DNA of 64,000 nt from CBDCNP01 sp965222425 (GTDB taxonomy: Bacteria; Acidobacteriota; Vicinamibacteria; Marinacidobacterales; DATDRI01): contig CBDCTW010000023.1 in assembly GCA_965222425.1 (NCBI GenBank), positions 124,001 through 188,000 of the forward strand, written 5' to 3'. This document shows, one piece after another, positions 24,450 to 33,196 of this stretch. The notes below the pieces were generated by a model, which ran no database searches, was not told the DNA's origin, and saw nothing but the letters and a program-made list of their open reading frames with translations. A program made the position numbers and the translations under genes. The number at the start of each line of letters is the position of its first letter. Positions within the stretch are counted from its first letter, which is position 1.

Positions 24450-25304
24450 TCAAAGACGCAGGGCGCTTTCCAGTGCGACCGCGGCATCGGTTCCGGGATC
24501 GCGGTACTTGACGATGATCGGTGCATAGAGATGGAGCCCCTCTCGCGAGGCGAGGCTCCCCCGCGCCGGTCGGCTGCCCGGTACGACCACTGCGCCTCGA
24601 GGTATAGTCAAAGGCGAGTCCTCGCTTGCCCGCAGCACCGTTTCGCTCACTAGATCGTACACCGGCGTGGACCGAGTCAGTATCGTCCCGGGTGCCAACA
24701 CCGCTTCCTTCTTGACGATGGTGCCCTCGTACACCCCGCAGTTCCCTCCCACCAGCACGCGGTCTTCGATGATCACCGGCATCGCTCCCACCGGCTCGAG
24801 AACGCCCCCGATCTGTGCGCCGGCGGAAACGTGCACCCGCCTGCCCAGTTGAGCACAGGAACCCACCAGCGCGTTGGAGTCGATCAGCGTCCCTTCATCC
24901 ACATAGGCACCCACGTTCACATACATCGGTGGCATGCAGACGACCCCTCGGCCCACGAAAGCCCCGGCCCGAATCGAAGAACCGCCGGGGACCACCCTAA
25001 TCTGGTCTTCGAGCTCCAGGTCCCGAAGCGGAAACGTATGCTTGTCGAAGAACCGCATCGGAGACTTTTTCAGAGAGAAGTCCTCGATTCGCCCGAGCCG
25101 GAATCCCAGCAGAATCCCCTTCTTCACCCAGGTGTTAACCACCCAACCATGAGGCCCTGGCTCCGCGGCCCGCACCTCCCCTCGGGACAGCATCGCCCTG
25201 AACTCGACGAAAGAACTCTCAGCATCTGACGGAAGGTCGGCACCCTCAAGCTCGAATAGCCGTTCGATCGTTTCTTGGAGAGCAGTTTTCGCCTTCGTCG
25301 TCAC
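24450..25304 (-). CDS. dapD: Tetrahydrodipicolinate N-succinyltransferase
   Basis: The 284-residue protein has an N-terminal helical domain (about 1-100) and a left-handed beta-helix built of hexapeptide repeats (about 105-240), including AFVGRGVVCMPPMYVNVGAY and GTLIDSNALVGSCAQLGRRV, followed by PRGAVVVPGSRP. This matches DapD, which transfers succinyl from succinyl-CoA to tetrahydrodipicolinate. It shows that the operon uses the succinylase branch rather than DapL. It lies between dapA (12 bases) and the aminotransferase. Confidence 0.95.
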   Translation of the reverse strand: MTTKAKTALQETIERLFELEGADLPSDAESSFVEFRAMLSRGEVRAAEPGPHGWVVNTWVKKGILLGFRLGRIEDFSLKKSPMRFFDKHTFPLRDLELEDQIRVVPGGSSIRAGAFVGRGVVCMPPMYVNVGAYVDEGTLIDSNALVGSCAQLGRRVHVSAGAQIGGVLEPVGAMPVIIEDRVLVGGNCGVYEGTIVKKEAVLAPGTILTRSTPVYDLVSETVLRASEDSPLTIPRGAVVVPGSRPARGSLASREGLHLYAPIIVKYRDPGTDAAVALESALRL

Positions 25305-25316
25305 ACTTTGCTCCTG

Positions 25317-26216
25317 TTACCGGGTCAACTTTCCGACCAACTCCAATTGCAGGAGTTGCTCACGCAGTCGACTGCGATTCTCTGCACTCATCGGCACGAG
25401 CGGAAGCCGATAGTGTTCACCAATAAGCCCCATCATCGCCAAGGCCGCCTTGACCGGGATGGGATTCGTCTCGATGAAGTTGGCGTTCATCAATCCTAAG
25501 AGCCGGAAATGGATCTCCCGGGCGTCGGGCAGTCTTCCCTCCAACGCCTCCCGGACCAACCGACTCATCAGCATAGGCACTTGGTTCGAGACCACCGAGA
25601 TCACTCCATCGCCCCCGAGAGCCAGAATCGGTAACGTCAGATTGTCCTCGCCGGAAAAAACGCTGAAGCCGTCTGGCCGGCCCGACAGAATCTCCATCAC
25701 TTGAATGAGGTTGCCCGATGCCTCTTTAACTCCACGAATGTTCTCGTGCTCGGCGAGGCGCATCAAGGTCGCGGGCGAAAGATTCACGCTAGTGCGGCCC
25801 GGAACGTTGTAGACGATCATCGGTATTTCGATCGCATCAGCCAGTTCGGAGAAATGTCGAAACATGCCTTCTTGTGTAGGTTTGTTGTAGTAAGGAACAA
25901 CGGACAGAATCCCGTCCACCCCCAGCGACGCGGCCGCGCGGGCCTGAGCCACAACTTTTTTTGTCCCGTTCCCGCCGACACCGGCGATCACCCGAACCCG
26001 CGTGTCGGCTCGGTCACGCACCACTTCAATAACGCGAAGCTGCTCCTTGCCGCTCAGAGTGACGCTTTCCCCGGTCGTACCGCAAGGAACGATTCCATCC
26101 ACGCCTCCGTCAATTTGAAGATCCACAAGCCTCTCGAGCGCCTGTTCGTCCACGGATCCCTCGGCGCTAAAGGGGGTCACCACCGCAGTATAGGTTCCCT
26201 GCCACGGCTCACTCAT
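25317..26216 (-). CDS. dapA: 4-hydroxy-tetrahydrodipicolinate synthase
   Basis: A 299-residue TIM barrel with the DapA signatures: GTTGESVTLSGKEQ (substrate Thr-Thr), the catalytic Tyr in PMIVYNVPGRTSVNL, and the Schiff-base Lys in GVKEASGNLIQVME. It condenses pyruvate with aspartate semialdehyde, the committed step to diaminopimelate and lysine. The start is three bases from the dapB stop. Confidence 0.97.
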   Translation of the reverse strand: MSEPWQGTYTAVVTPFSAEGSVDEQALERLVDLQIDGGVDGIVPCGTTGESVTLSGKEQLRVIEVVRDRADTRVRVIAGVGGNGTKKVVAQARAAASLGVDGILSVVPYYNKPTQEGMFRHFSELADAIEIPMIVYNVPGRTSVNLSPATLMRLAEHENIRGVKEASGNLIQVMEILSGRPDGFSVFSGEDNLTLPILALGGDGVISVVSNQVPMLMSRLVREALEGRLPDAREIHFRLLGLMNANFIETNPIPVKAALAMMGLIGEHYRLPLVPMSAENRSRLREQLLQLELVGKLTR

Positions 26217-26219
26217 GAC

Positions 26220-26957
26220 TCACTCCAATTCCAGTAAATCGGCGAACTCGAAGACGCCCCTCTTGTCGCGGACCCACTCCGCAGCGAACAGCGCGCCCCG
26301 CGCGAAACCTTCTCGATTGCGGGCGGTATGCACTATTTCCACGCTGTCGGCTGCACTATCGAACCCCAACTCATGTCGGCCCGATGCTCTACCCGCCCTT
26401 AGCGACGAGACATGAAGTGCTTCGGGATCGATCTTCCCCTCAGGGTTTCCGATCTGCACGCGACTTTTACGTTCGGTGTTAGCGACGACGATCTCCGCCA
26501 GCCGCAGCGCCGTTCCACTGGGCGCGTCGACTTTTTCCCGATGGTGTTGCTCGAAGACATAAGGGTCATACTCAGAGAAAGGGTCGAAGAGGCGGGTGGC
26601 GAGCTTGGCGAGCTTCAAGAAAAGATTGGCCCCGATCGAGAAATTCGAGCCGTAAACGAGCGCAGTTTGGTGTGTCTCGATCAACTCCCGTGCTTCTCCG
26701 AGGCTATCGGACCACCCGGTCGTCCCCACAACCATGTGAACGCCTGCCTCTGCTACGCGGCGGATGTTCTCTAGGACAGCTTCCGGCCAGCTGAAGTCGA
26801 TGATCACTTCGATCCCTGCGAGGGCATCCTTGGTGAGACCAATCCCGTCCGGGTTGGAATACTCATCCAGTGAGAGCCGAATTTCGTGCCCATCTGCGCG
26901 AGCCAGCCGCTCGACCTCAGAGCCCATGCGGCCTCGGCCGGTGAGTCCCAGGATCAA
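26220..26957 (-). CDS. dapB: 4-hydroxy-tetrahydrodipicolinate reductase
   Basis: A 245-residue protein with an N-terminal NAD(P)-binding motif GLTGRGRMGSEVE. VIIDFSWPEAVLENI and VVGTTGW form the cofactor domain. The catalytic region is FEQHHREKVDAPSGTALRLA, with the His pair and Lys of DapB. The start is TTG at 26957 and overlaps the lysC stop (TTGA), implying translational coupling. The product feeds DapD. Confidence 0.95.
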   Translation of the reverse strand: MILGLTGRGRMGSEVERLARADGHEIRLSLDEYSNPDGIGLTKDALAGIEVIIDFSWPEAVLENIRRVAEAGVHMVVGTTGWSDSLGEARELIETHQTALVYGSNFSIGANLFLKLAKLATRLFDPFSEYDPYVFEQHHREKVDAPSGTALRLAEIVVANTERKSRVQIGNPEGKIDPEALHVSSLRAGRASGRHELGFDSAADSVEIVHTARNREGFARGALFAAEWVRDKRGVFEFADLLELE

Positions 26958-28356
26958 GGCACCATCTCCGTATCCACCACCTCGAAGACTTCGGGCCGAT
27001 CGAGCCCGGCAAAGAACTCGTGATGCAGTCGCCTGACTGCATCGTCGGCATCTCCCTCGCGCACGACGAAGGAGAGGTTCATTCTCGACGCCCCTTGAGA
27101 GATCATCCTCACATTGATGTCACCGAGGGCGCTGAAGGAACGAGCCGCGATACGTGGGGTGGAACGAATCTCTTCGCCCACCAAACACACGATGGCGCAG
27201 TCGCTCTCCACCGTCACCTCCGAGAACTGAGAGAGCTCTTCGACGATCGCGGATGGCTTTTCGGTCGAATCCACGGTCAAGGAGACGCTGACCTCGGAAG
27301 TCGACACCAAGTCGACCGGGACCTCGTGACGATCAAAGAGCTCGAACATGGATCTAAGGAAACCGTATGCCATCAACATCCGGAGCGACTTGACGTCGAT
27401 CACCGTAATTCTCTTCTTGGCGGCGATGGACTTGACCGCGACACCGGTCTTGCGCGAGCGAGAAGTGATCGTGGTCCCCGTGGCACCCGGCCGGCGCGAG
27501 TTCAAAATGCGAACCGGGATGTTGCGGGAGACCGCGGGCTCGATGGTCGCGGGGTGGAGGACACGAGCTCCGAAGTAGGCGAGCTCCGCCGCCTCGGCGA
27601 AAGACAGCTCTCGGATTTTCTTGCCATCGGCCACCAGACGGTGATCAGCGGTGAGCATACCGTCCACCTCGGTCCAGATCTGGATTTCTTCGGCACCGAG
27701 GGCAGCTCCCAAAAGAGCGGCGGTGTAATCGGAGCCTCGGCGGCCCAGCGTGGTGGGCTCGCCGTCTTCGGTCGCACCCACGAAACCCTCGGTGATGGGG
27801 ATTTTTCCCGCGTCCAATGCCGGGACGATCGTCTCCCGGCATCTCACCGCTAGGGCCTCGATCTCGGGTCGGGCTTTCCCGAAACACGAATCGGTGCGCA
27901 TCACTTCGCGCGCATCAACCCGGACGGCCTCGAGGCCTCCCGCCTGGGCGGCGGCGATCAACAGGTCAACCGAAAGACGTTCGCCGTAACTCACCATCGC
28001 ATCCTGGATACGCGACGTGAGCTCGCGCAACAACACGACTCCGCGAGTGAAGTTACAGAGCTCTTCAGCGTGGTGCGCAATGACATCCGCGACCTCACGC
28101 TCGGTGGATTTCGAGAGTCCCAGGTCGAACAAGATCCATCGATGTCGGCTCACGAGCTGGGAGAGGACCTCCTCCGCGGCGCGTGTATCGCCGGTGAGTG
28201 CGGTCTCCGCCATTGATAGCAAGGAGTTGGTAGCATCCGCGATGGCGGAGACCACGACCACCGGATGGCGGTCCTTCTCTTTTTCATGATCTCGACCGCA
28301 CGCCGCATCGCCGGACCATCCTGCATCGACGTGCCGCCGAACTTCATCACGATCAT
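26954..28356 (-). CDS. lysC: Aspartokinase, interrupted by a one-base frameshift
   Basis: The true start is ATG 28356, overlapping the asd stop (ATGA), and gives IVMKFGGTSMQDGPAMRRAV, the N-terminal kinase motif. The frame is lost at a run of five A's near 28285-28290; restoring a sixth A gives MKKEKDRHPVVVVSAI and rejoins the long frame. That frame carries GRRGSDYTAALLGAALGAEE and two C-terminal ACT domains (VDLVSTSEVSVSLTVD, VRMISQGASRMNLSFVV) that sense lysine. Total length is two over a multiple of three, as expected for one lost base. A homopolymer indel in the middle of an essential pathway is suspicious of sequencing error. Product phosphorylates aspartate. Confidence 0.9.
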
Positions 28357-29444
28357 GACTTGCCCCCGATCAGTCCTCGCGCCATCGCTAGTTCCGCGTT
28401 CAGTATCGAGCCTCCGGCCGCCCCCCGAATGGTATTGTGACCGAGCAACGTCATTTTGAAATTCAAGACCGAGCATGGACGCAGCCGCCCGACAATTGTA
28501 GCCATCGCGTTCTCGCGGTAGAGATCCAACATGGGTTGCGGCCGGTCAGGACCGTCGAGAACCACGATCGGATGGGCCGGAGCGGTTGGAAGTTTCAGCT
28601 CCTGAGGCTCGCCACGAAAGAACGCCAGTGCGTCCCGAATCTCCTCGAGGCCTGCGGGCCGGGCGGTCTCGAACGAAACGGACTCGGTGTGGCCGTCGAA
28701 AACGGGGACTCGGTTTACCTGCGCGGAGACCTTCATGGACGCGGGCTCAACCGCACCGTTTCTGAGCTTTCCCAGAATCTTCTGTGTCTCCGCCTCCATC
28801 TTCTCTTCTTCCCCGGCGATGAAAGGAATCACATTTCCCAAGATCTCCATCGACGGAAGCCCCGGATATCCTGCGCCCGAGACCGCCTGCAAGGTAACCA
28901 CCGAAAGTCGCTGAAGGCCGAAGGCCCGCTCGAGGGGCGCCAAAGCCATGGCGAGGACGGTGGTCGAACAGTTGGCGTTGGTGACGATGAAGCCGCGGCC
29001 CGGTAACTCACGAGACTTTTTCTGCTTCTCGATCAGTCCCAAGTGCTCCGGATTGATCTCGGGAATGAGGAGTGGAACGTCGGGCTCCAAACGATAGCTT
29101 CGGGCGTTGCTGAAAACCGGCACGCCGGCCTTGGCCCAAGCAATTTCGATTTCAGGCGCAACGGAGGCGTCGAGCGCCGAGAAAGCCAAGGCCATCTCAT
29201 TATCCGGTTCCGTCCCTTCCACAATTTCATTTGCTATCTTCTCTGGAATGGGTGTGGCAAGACGCCACCCACAAGCATCCTGATAGGACTTGCTCGCCGA
29301 TCGCTCCGAAGCCGCGAGTCGAGCCACCTCGAACCACGGATGGGACGACAAGAGCTCGATGAACCTCTGCCCCACCGCACCGGTGGCTCCCAAGACCGCC
29401 ACTTTCAACCTTGGTTGGTTTGGTTGGCGTCGTTCGCTCGTCAC
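28353..29444 (-). CDS. asd: Aspartate-semialdehyde dehydrogenase
   Basis: A 363-residue protein with VAVLGATGAVGQRFIELL as the NADP-binding site. The nucleophile Cys is in FIVTNANCSTTVLAMAL, and RVPVFDGHTESVSFE holds the catalytic His region of the archaeal/fungal-like Asd branch. It reduces aspartyl phosphate to the semialdehyde shared by the lysine, threonine and methionine pathways. It overlaps both neighbours by four bases, lysC downstream and the dapE-like gene upstream. Confidence 0.95.
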   Translation of the reverse strand: MTSERRQPNQPRLKVAVLGATGAVGQRFIELLSSHPWFEVARLAASERSASKSYQDACGWRLATPIPEKIANEIVEGTEPDNEMALAFSALDASVAPEIEIAWAKAGVPVFSNARSYRLEPDVPLLIPEINPEHLGLIEKQKKSRELPGRGFIVTNANCSTTVLAMALAPLERAFGLQRLSVVTLQAVSGAGYPGLPSMEILGNVIPFIAGEEEKMEAETQKILGKLRNGAVEPASMKVSAQVNRVPVFDGHTESVSFETARPAGLEEIRDALAFFRGEPQELKLPTAPAHPIVVLDGPDRPQPMLDLYRENAMATIVGRLRPCSVLNFKMTLLGHNTIRGAAGGSILNAELAMARGLIGGKS

Positions 29445-30451
29445 TTAGCTCGCTCCAATAGTCCAACCGCCGCCTGCTGATAAAGCTCTACCGCTCGCAG
29501 TGCGTCTTGCTTGGCTATTTTCTCTTCGGAGGTATGCGCATCGTGGATCGAACCCGGCCCAAATAGCAGGGGTTTGCCGAACTCGGCGAGCGAAGGGATG
29601 TCGGTCCCAAAGGCCATCGGGGCCACATCGAACCCCGGCAGAGTCGCGCAGAGCACCGCGTCGTTTCTGGACAAGACCTCGTAACTGAGGTTCGGAGCGT
29701 CGCCGAGTACGTCCACCAGTTTCGCTTCCACTTCTGAAGCTTTCCCGACGACCCGCACCAGAACTCCCGCCGCCGCTTCCGGCGCGATGACGTTGGGGGC
29801 CAGCCCCCCGGAGAGAGTCCCGATGTTCACGGTCGCCGGCCCGAGCACATCACTCTGTCCCCAGTCCGCCTCTCGAATCTTCTGCAGTGCATCCAGGAGA
29901 CGGTTGGTAGCGGAGTCGCCAAGCTGCGGATACGCGGAATGAGCGGCCCGCCCCTTCGCCCGCAAGACGAAATAAAGGGTCCCCTTGTGTCCGGACGCCA
30001 TGCGGCTCTCCGTGGGCTCACCGACCAAAACGTATCTGGAGCCGGGCTTCAGTCGGTTGGCGGTCTTCGCTCCAATACTGTCGACTTCCTCCCCTACCAC
30101 GAAGAGAAGTCCGAGCCCTTCGGTGCCCTTCTCGCGGAGACCGGCGACCGCTTCCACCATCGCTGCCATGCAACCTTTTGCATCGCATGAACCGCGACCG
30201 TAGATGTACTGATCGTCTTCGGAGCTCGCGTAGAACGGTGGGACGGTGTCCAGGTGCGTACAGAGCACGACTTTCGGTGCGCCGTTGGTGAGGGCGTATA
30301 CGTTGTAGCGCTGGGCCTCCACCTCTTGCATCGTAACGCGAAAACCGCGCTCACCTAGGGTTTTTTCCAGGAACCGGCCTAACTCGGCTTCCTCACCCGT
30401 CACCGACGGGATATCGATGAGCTCGCGGATGAACGAGAACAGCGAGCTCAT
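29441..30451 (-). CDS. dapE: M20-family deacylase, probable succinyl-diaminopimelate desuccinylase
   Basis: A 336-residue zinc hydrolase of the ArgE/DapE group: VVLCTHLDTVPPF (first His and catalytic Asp), YGRGSCDAKGCMAAM (bridging Asp), VVGEEVDSIGAK (catalytic Glu pair) and the dimerisation domain SGHKGTLYFVLRAKGRAAHS. ArgE, LysK and DapE cannot be separated by motifs alone; position at the head of a dapD-containing operon favours removal of succinate from N-succinyl-LL-DAP. First gene after the promoter at 30520. Confidence 0.82.
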   Translation of the reverse strand: MSSLFSFIRELIDIPSVTGEEAELGRFLEKTLGERGFRVTMQEVEAQRYNVYALTNGAPKVVLCTHLDTVPPFYASSEDDQYIYGRGSCDAKGCMAAMVEAVAGLREKGTEGLGLLFVVGEEVDSIGAKTANRLKPGSRYVLVGEPTESRMASGHKGTLYFVLRAKGRAAHSAYPQLGDSATNRLLDALQKIREADWGQSDVLGPATVNIGTLSGGLAPNVIAPEAAAGVLVRVVGKASEVEAKLVDVLGDAPNLSYEVLSRNDAVLCATLPGFDVAPMAFGTDIPSLAEFGKPLLFGPGSIHDAHTSEEKIAKQDALRAVELYQQAAVGLLERAK

Positions 30452-30519
30452 TCTTCGAAAGCCGACTGGGGTATTGCAGAGAAATTGCTGAGGTGGCCTA
30501 GACGTCGAAACACGGGCTC

Positions 30520-30525
30520 ATATTA
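30520..30525 (-). promoter_or_regulatory. Extended -10 of the dap operon promoter
   Basis: TGC-TAATAT on the minus strand about 70 bases before the dapE-like start. It shares the 12-mer TGCTAATATGAG with the leuS upstream region. No lysine-riboswitch-like structure was recognised in the leader. Confidence 0.5.
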
Positions 30526-30558
30526 GCACGTAGCGGGCCGGAGGCTCGCCGGGTCGAG

Positions 30559-30817
30559 GAGCCTTTAGCTGTCGCGGATGCGCCCGCACCGAAGCGACAC
30601 GCCCGGGGGTGGGGTCCCCGGCGATTGGTGAAAGAAAGTAAACGTGAAGTTCCCGCTTGCCGCCAAATTACGTGGTTGCTTTGACCGGACCTCGCCAGGC
30701 GGGCACTCAGTTCCCGCTTGCCGCCAAATCACGTGGTTGCTTTGACCGAACCTCGCCAGGCGGCGCTGGGGCCCCGCGCGCACTAAGTTATTTCGGCCAT
30801 CAGGCGAGCCTTTAGCT
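30559..30817. repeat. Segment flanked by 12-bp direct repeats
   Basis: GAGCCTTTAGCT occurs at 30559-30570 and 30806-30817, bracketing 235 bases of non-coding DNA that hold a two-copy tandem repeat. The second copy overlaps the stop of the VOC gene. The arrangement looks like an insertion with a target duplication, but no transposase or inverted ends are present. The 360-base gap 30452-30811 otherwise holds only the dap promoter. Confidence 0.5.
30648..30763. repeat. Tandem repeat, two copies of a 61-bp unit
   Basis: AGTTCCCGCTTGCCGCCAAA begins both copies (30648 and 30709). The first 55 bases match with two differences; the remaining six differ. Each copy includes ACGTGGTTGCTTTGACCG. Two copies only, so not a CRISPR array. 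Confidence 0.9.
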
Positions 30818-31351
30818 CTCTATCTCCGAGGCCAGCATCACCGTCCGGCCCTCGGGGTCGGTCGTGGTGATCACCCGGTGTCCCCATGGCATCTTTTGGG
30901 GCGGACCGTGGAAACCGACGCCCTTGGCGACCAACTTGGTGTAGACACGATCGACGTCCTCGACCATGAGGTAAATGGTCGGCTCCTTGGGAGAGGGCGG
31001 CTCTCCGAGCATCGCTGGATTCGGCAGCATGAACCCGAGGCTAGAGCCGATCGTCGTTTGGACGTATAGGTAGTTGAGCCGCGAGTCATGGCGAAAAAGC
31101 TGAAAGCCGAGAATATCGGTGTAGAACTTTTTCACCTGGTCGAGCCTGAGGGTCAAGAAATCGAGGTGCTGAGATTTGAGGCCAATCGCGTTGGGAATCC
31201 TGGCAGGGTCCGATTTCCTAATCTTGCCCCCGGCGGCTCTAGCCTTGGACTCCGTGGTTTTCTTTGCCTTTCTGGCTACTTTCTTCCTCCCGCGAGTCTT
31301 ATTCGACCCTTTCTTGCCGCCCTTCTTTGCTCCGGCTCCCTTTTGGGGCAT
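30812..31351 (-). CDS. VOC-family (glyoxalase/dioxygenase-fold) protein with basic tail
   Basis: A 179-residue protein. Residues 1-50 are Lys/Arg-rich and of low complexity (KKGGKKGSNKTRGRKKVARK). Residues 60-178 form one VOC module: LDFLTLRLDQVKKFYTDILG, YLYVQTTIGSSLGFM, IYLMVEDVDRVYTKLVAKG and TDPEGRTVMLASE. VOC proteins bind a divalent metal and act in isomerisation, ring cleavage or drug resistance; the substrate cannot be told. The histone-H1-like basic N-terminus is unusual and suggests nucleic-acid or surface binding. Confidence 0.82.
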   Translation of the reverse strand: MPQKGAGAKKGGKKGSNKTRGRKKVARKAKKTTESKARAAGGKIRKSDPARIPNAIGLKSQHLDFLTLRLDQVKKFYTDILGFQLFRHDSRLNYLYVQTTIGSSLGFMLPNPAMLGEPPSPKEPTIYLMVEDVDRVYTKLVAKGVGFHGPPQKMPWGHRVITTTDPEGRTVMLASEIES

Positions 31352-31519
31352 CCTGACCCTCCTGTCGCAGTCGACCCGGCTCCACCAACCCGGGGAGCGG
31401 TGTCATTCTGGGCCCTCCCGAGGGGGGGTGTCAACGAACGGGCGTCGTGTCTTGGGCGGCCAGCAGGCACTAAGTGGCACCCAACGCCTACTGGACGCCA
31501 GCATCCCCCAAGTGGGGTC

Positions 31520-32017
31520 TTATTCCCAAACGCCAGGCAGTCGATTCTGACAGCTCGGGCATTTCCCTTTTTGCAACGTGATGTAGGTGCTCGCCAAAGT
31601 GCTCGCACCGTAGCGACGGGCCAACCCCACCAGCTCCTCGCTCGTACAACTCTTCGGCGCGGACACCGCCCGCGGATCGCGCAATGCTTGTGACGTAAGC
31701 CAATTCTGGCAATAGCCGCAGTGGAAGTCGCACCCCAGCGTGCCGAACGACAACGCGCCGGTCCCTGGCATGGCATGGAAGAAGGGCTTCTTCTCGATAG
31801 GGTCGCATTGCAGCGCTCCCACATAGCCCCAGGGAACCATCAGAACGCCTTCCTGATTGAAACGAACTTTGCATATTCCGAGCCTGCCTTCGGGAATTAG
31901 GCACCGGTGACCGCAGGAAATGCAACGAAGCCTGTTGTCGGGGAGTTTCTCGTAGAGCTCGCCTTTCACGCTTTCCTGGGAGAGGACCTCCGCTAGCGTG
32001 GAACTTTCTGTGGTCAT
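31520..32017 (-). pseudogene. AmmeMemoRadiSam-type radical SAM protein with internal deletion
   Basis: The 165-residue frame begins like this family (CISCGHRCLIPEGRLGICKV; DPIEKKPFFHAMPGTGALSF) and has the radical SAM cluster GCDFHCGYCQNW (Cys 96, 100, 103). After STLASTY near residue 145, where the family has an NEPT-like continuation and about 170 more residues of barrel, the frame jumps to LQKGKCPSCQNRLPGVWE, the usual zinc-knuckle C-terminus. The join is near 31580. The product lacks most of the SAM-binding barrel and should be inactive. The family acts with AMMECR1 and Memo proteins, probably in RNA or protein modification; neither partner is in the window. Confidence 0.78.
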
Positions 32018-32113
32018 GAAGAGCGTCTATCGGTCTTCGGGCCCATAATCGACTTTACTCCCCGTCCTCGATTCTCGCAAGCTTTGGGTAACCGCGGTCC
32101 AGGGAGGGCGAGC

Positions 32114-33184
32114 CTATTCGGAGAGCGACTTCCAAAAACGGCTGTGGGTCTCTCGGATGGCGGTCATCAGGGGTTTAGCCTGCTTGTCGAACTTGGCCTG
32201 ACTCGCCGGCTCGAAATTCTTTTCCGCCCCGGAAAACCCGGCCATGACCTCCAGCACCGAAACGATCGACTGCTCGAGACCCAACAAGTGATACCCGCCC
32301 TCGAGCGCGAACACCGCCTTACCTCCACAGGTAGCGTCGGCGACGGAAAGGATCTCTCGGGTCAAGGCCGCGTATCCACGCTCGGTAAGGCCCATACTTC
32401 CCAAGGGATCTTTAAAGTACGCGTCGAACCCAGCCGAGACCAGCACCAGCTGGGGTGCGTACTCGCGTGCGACCGGTCCGATGATCGACCGGAAGATAGA
32501 CAGGTACTCAGCGTCACCCATTCCCGCTGGCATGGGAGCATTGAGTGTGTAACCCTCTCCGGCGTCCCTGCCAATCTCTTCCAGAGAGCCCGTGCCCGGA
32601 TAGTGCGGCCACTGGTGCGTTGATACGTATAGGACCTGCGGTGAAGTGTAGAAGGCCTTCTGCGTTCCGTTACCATGATGTAAGTCGAAATCGATGATCA
32701 AAACCCTTTCCAAGTTACGCGTGCTGATGGCATGCCGTGCCGCGATCGCTATGTTGTTGAAAAGGCAAAAGCCCATCGCCTTGTCTGGCTTGGCGTGGTG
32801 ACCGGGCGGACGCAGGAGGGCAAACGCGTTGTCCACTTCCTCACCCATCACCGCATCCACGGCTGACAGGACGCTCCCTATCGCCAGCAAAGCCGTATTT
32901 GCTGAGCCAGGCGACGTGACCGTATCGTTGTCGAGGTAGGTTTGCTCTTGGCCTCGCGTCTCCATGATCTCGTCGAAGTGGCGATGGGTGTGAACGAGAA
33001 GCACTTCCTCTTGCTCCGCGACACGAGGCTCGAGCGCGGTGAATTTTTCCGCAAGCTTCGGTGCGGCCAAAGCGCGGGCCGCCGCGTCCATGCGAGCCGG
33101 ACTCTCGGGATGCCCGTCCCCGGTTCGATGGTCCTTGAACCGCGGAGTATAAGCAACGCCAGTCGAGCGCGGGGAGCTAATCAC
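32114..33184 (-). CDS. Histone deacetylase family (acetylpolyamine amidohydrolase-like) protein
   Basis: A 356-residue arginase/deacetylase-fold enzyme. HPESPARMDAAARAL begins the domain, LLRPPGHHAKPDKAMGFCLF holds the catalytic His pair, IIDFDLHHGNGTQKAFY the zinc Asp/His, LVSAGFDAYFKDPLG the second zinc Asp, and FALEGGYHL the Gly-Gly-Tyr. Bacterial members deacetylate acetylpolyamines or small amides rather than histones. It is 13 bases downstream of fabF and may be cotranscribed with the fatty-acid operon. Confidence 0.92.
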   Translation of the reverse strand: MISSPRSTGVAYTPRFKDHRTGDGHPESPARMDAAARALAAPKLAEKFTALEPRVAEQEEVLLVHTHRHFDEIMETRGQEQTYLDNDTVTSPGSANTALLAIGSVLSAVDAVMGEEVDNAFALLRPPGHHAKPDKAMGFCLFNNIAIAARHAISTRNLERVLIIDFDLHHGNGTQKAFYTSPQVLYVSTHQWPHYPGTGSLEEIGRDAGEGYTLNAPMPAGMGDAEYLSIFRSIIGPVAREYAPQLVLVSAGFDAYFKDPLGSMGLTERGYAALTREILSVADATCGGKAVFALEGGYHLLGLEQSIVSVLEVMAGFSGAEKNFEPASQAKFDKQAKPLMTAIRETHSRFWKSLSE

Positions 33185-33196
33185 TACCTCCGAATC

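Noticed and set aside
30648..30763. Tandem repeat as a CRISPR array
   Set aside because: Only two units, no regular spacers, and no cas genes in the window.
30452..30811. Lysine riboswitch before the dap operon
   Set aside because: No lysine-element motifs; the gap is occupied by repeats and a simple extended -10.
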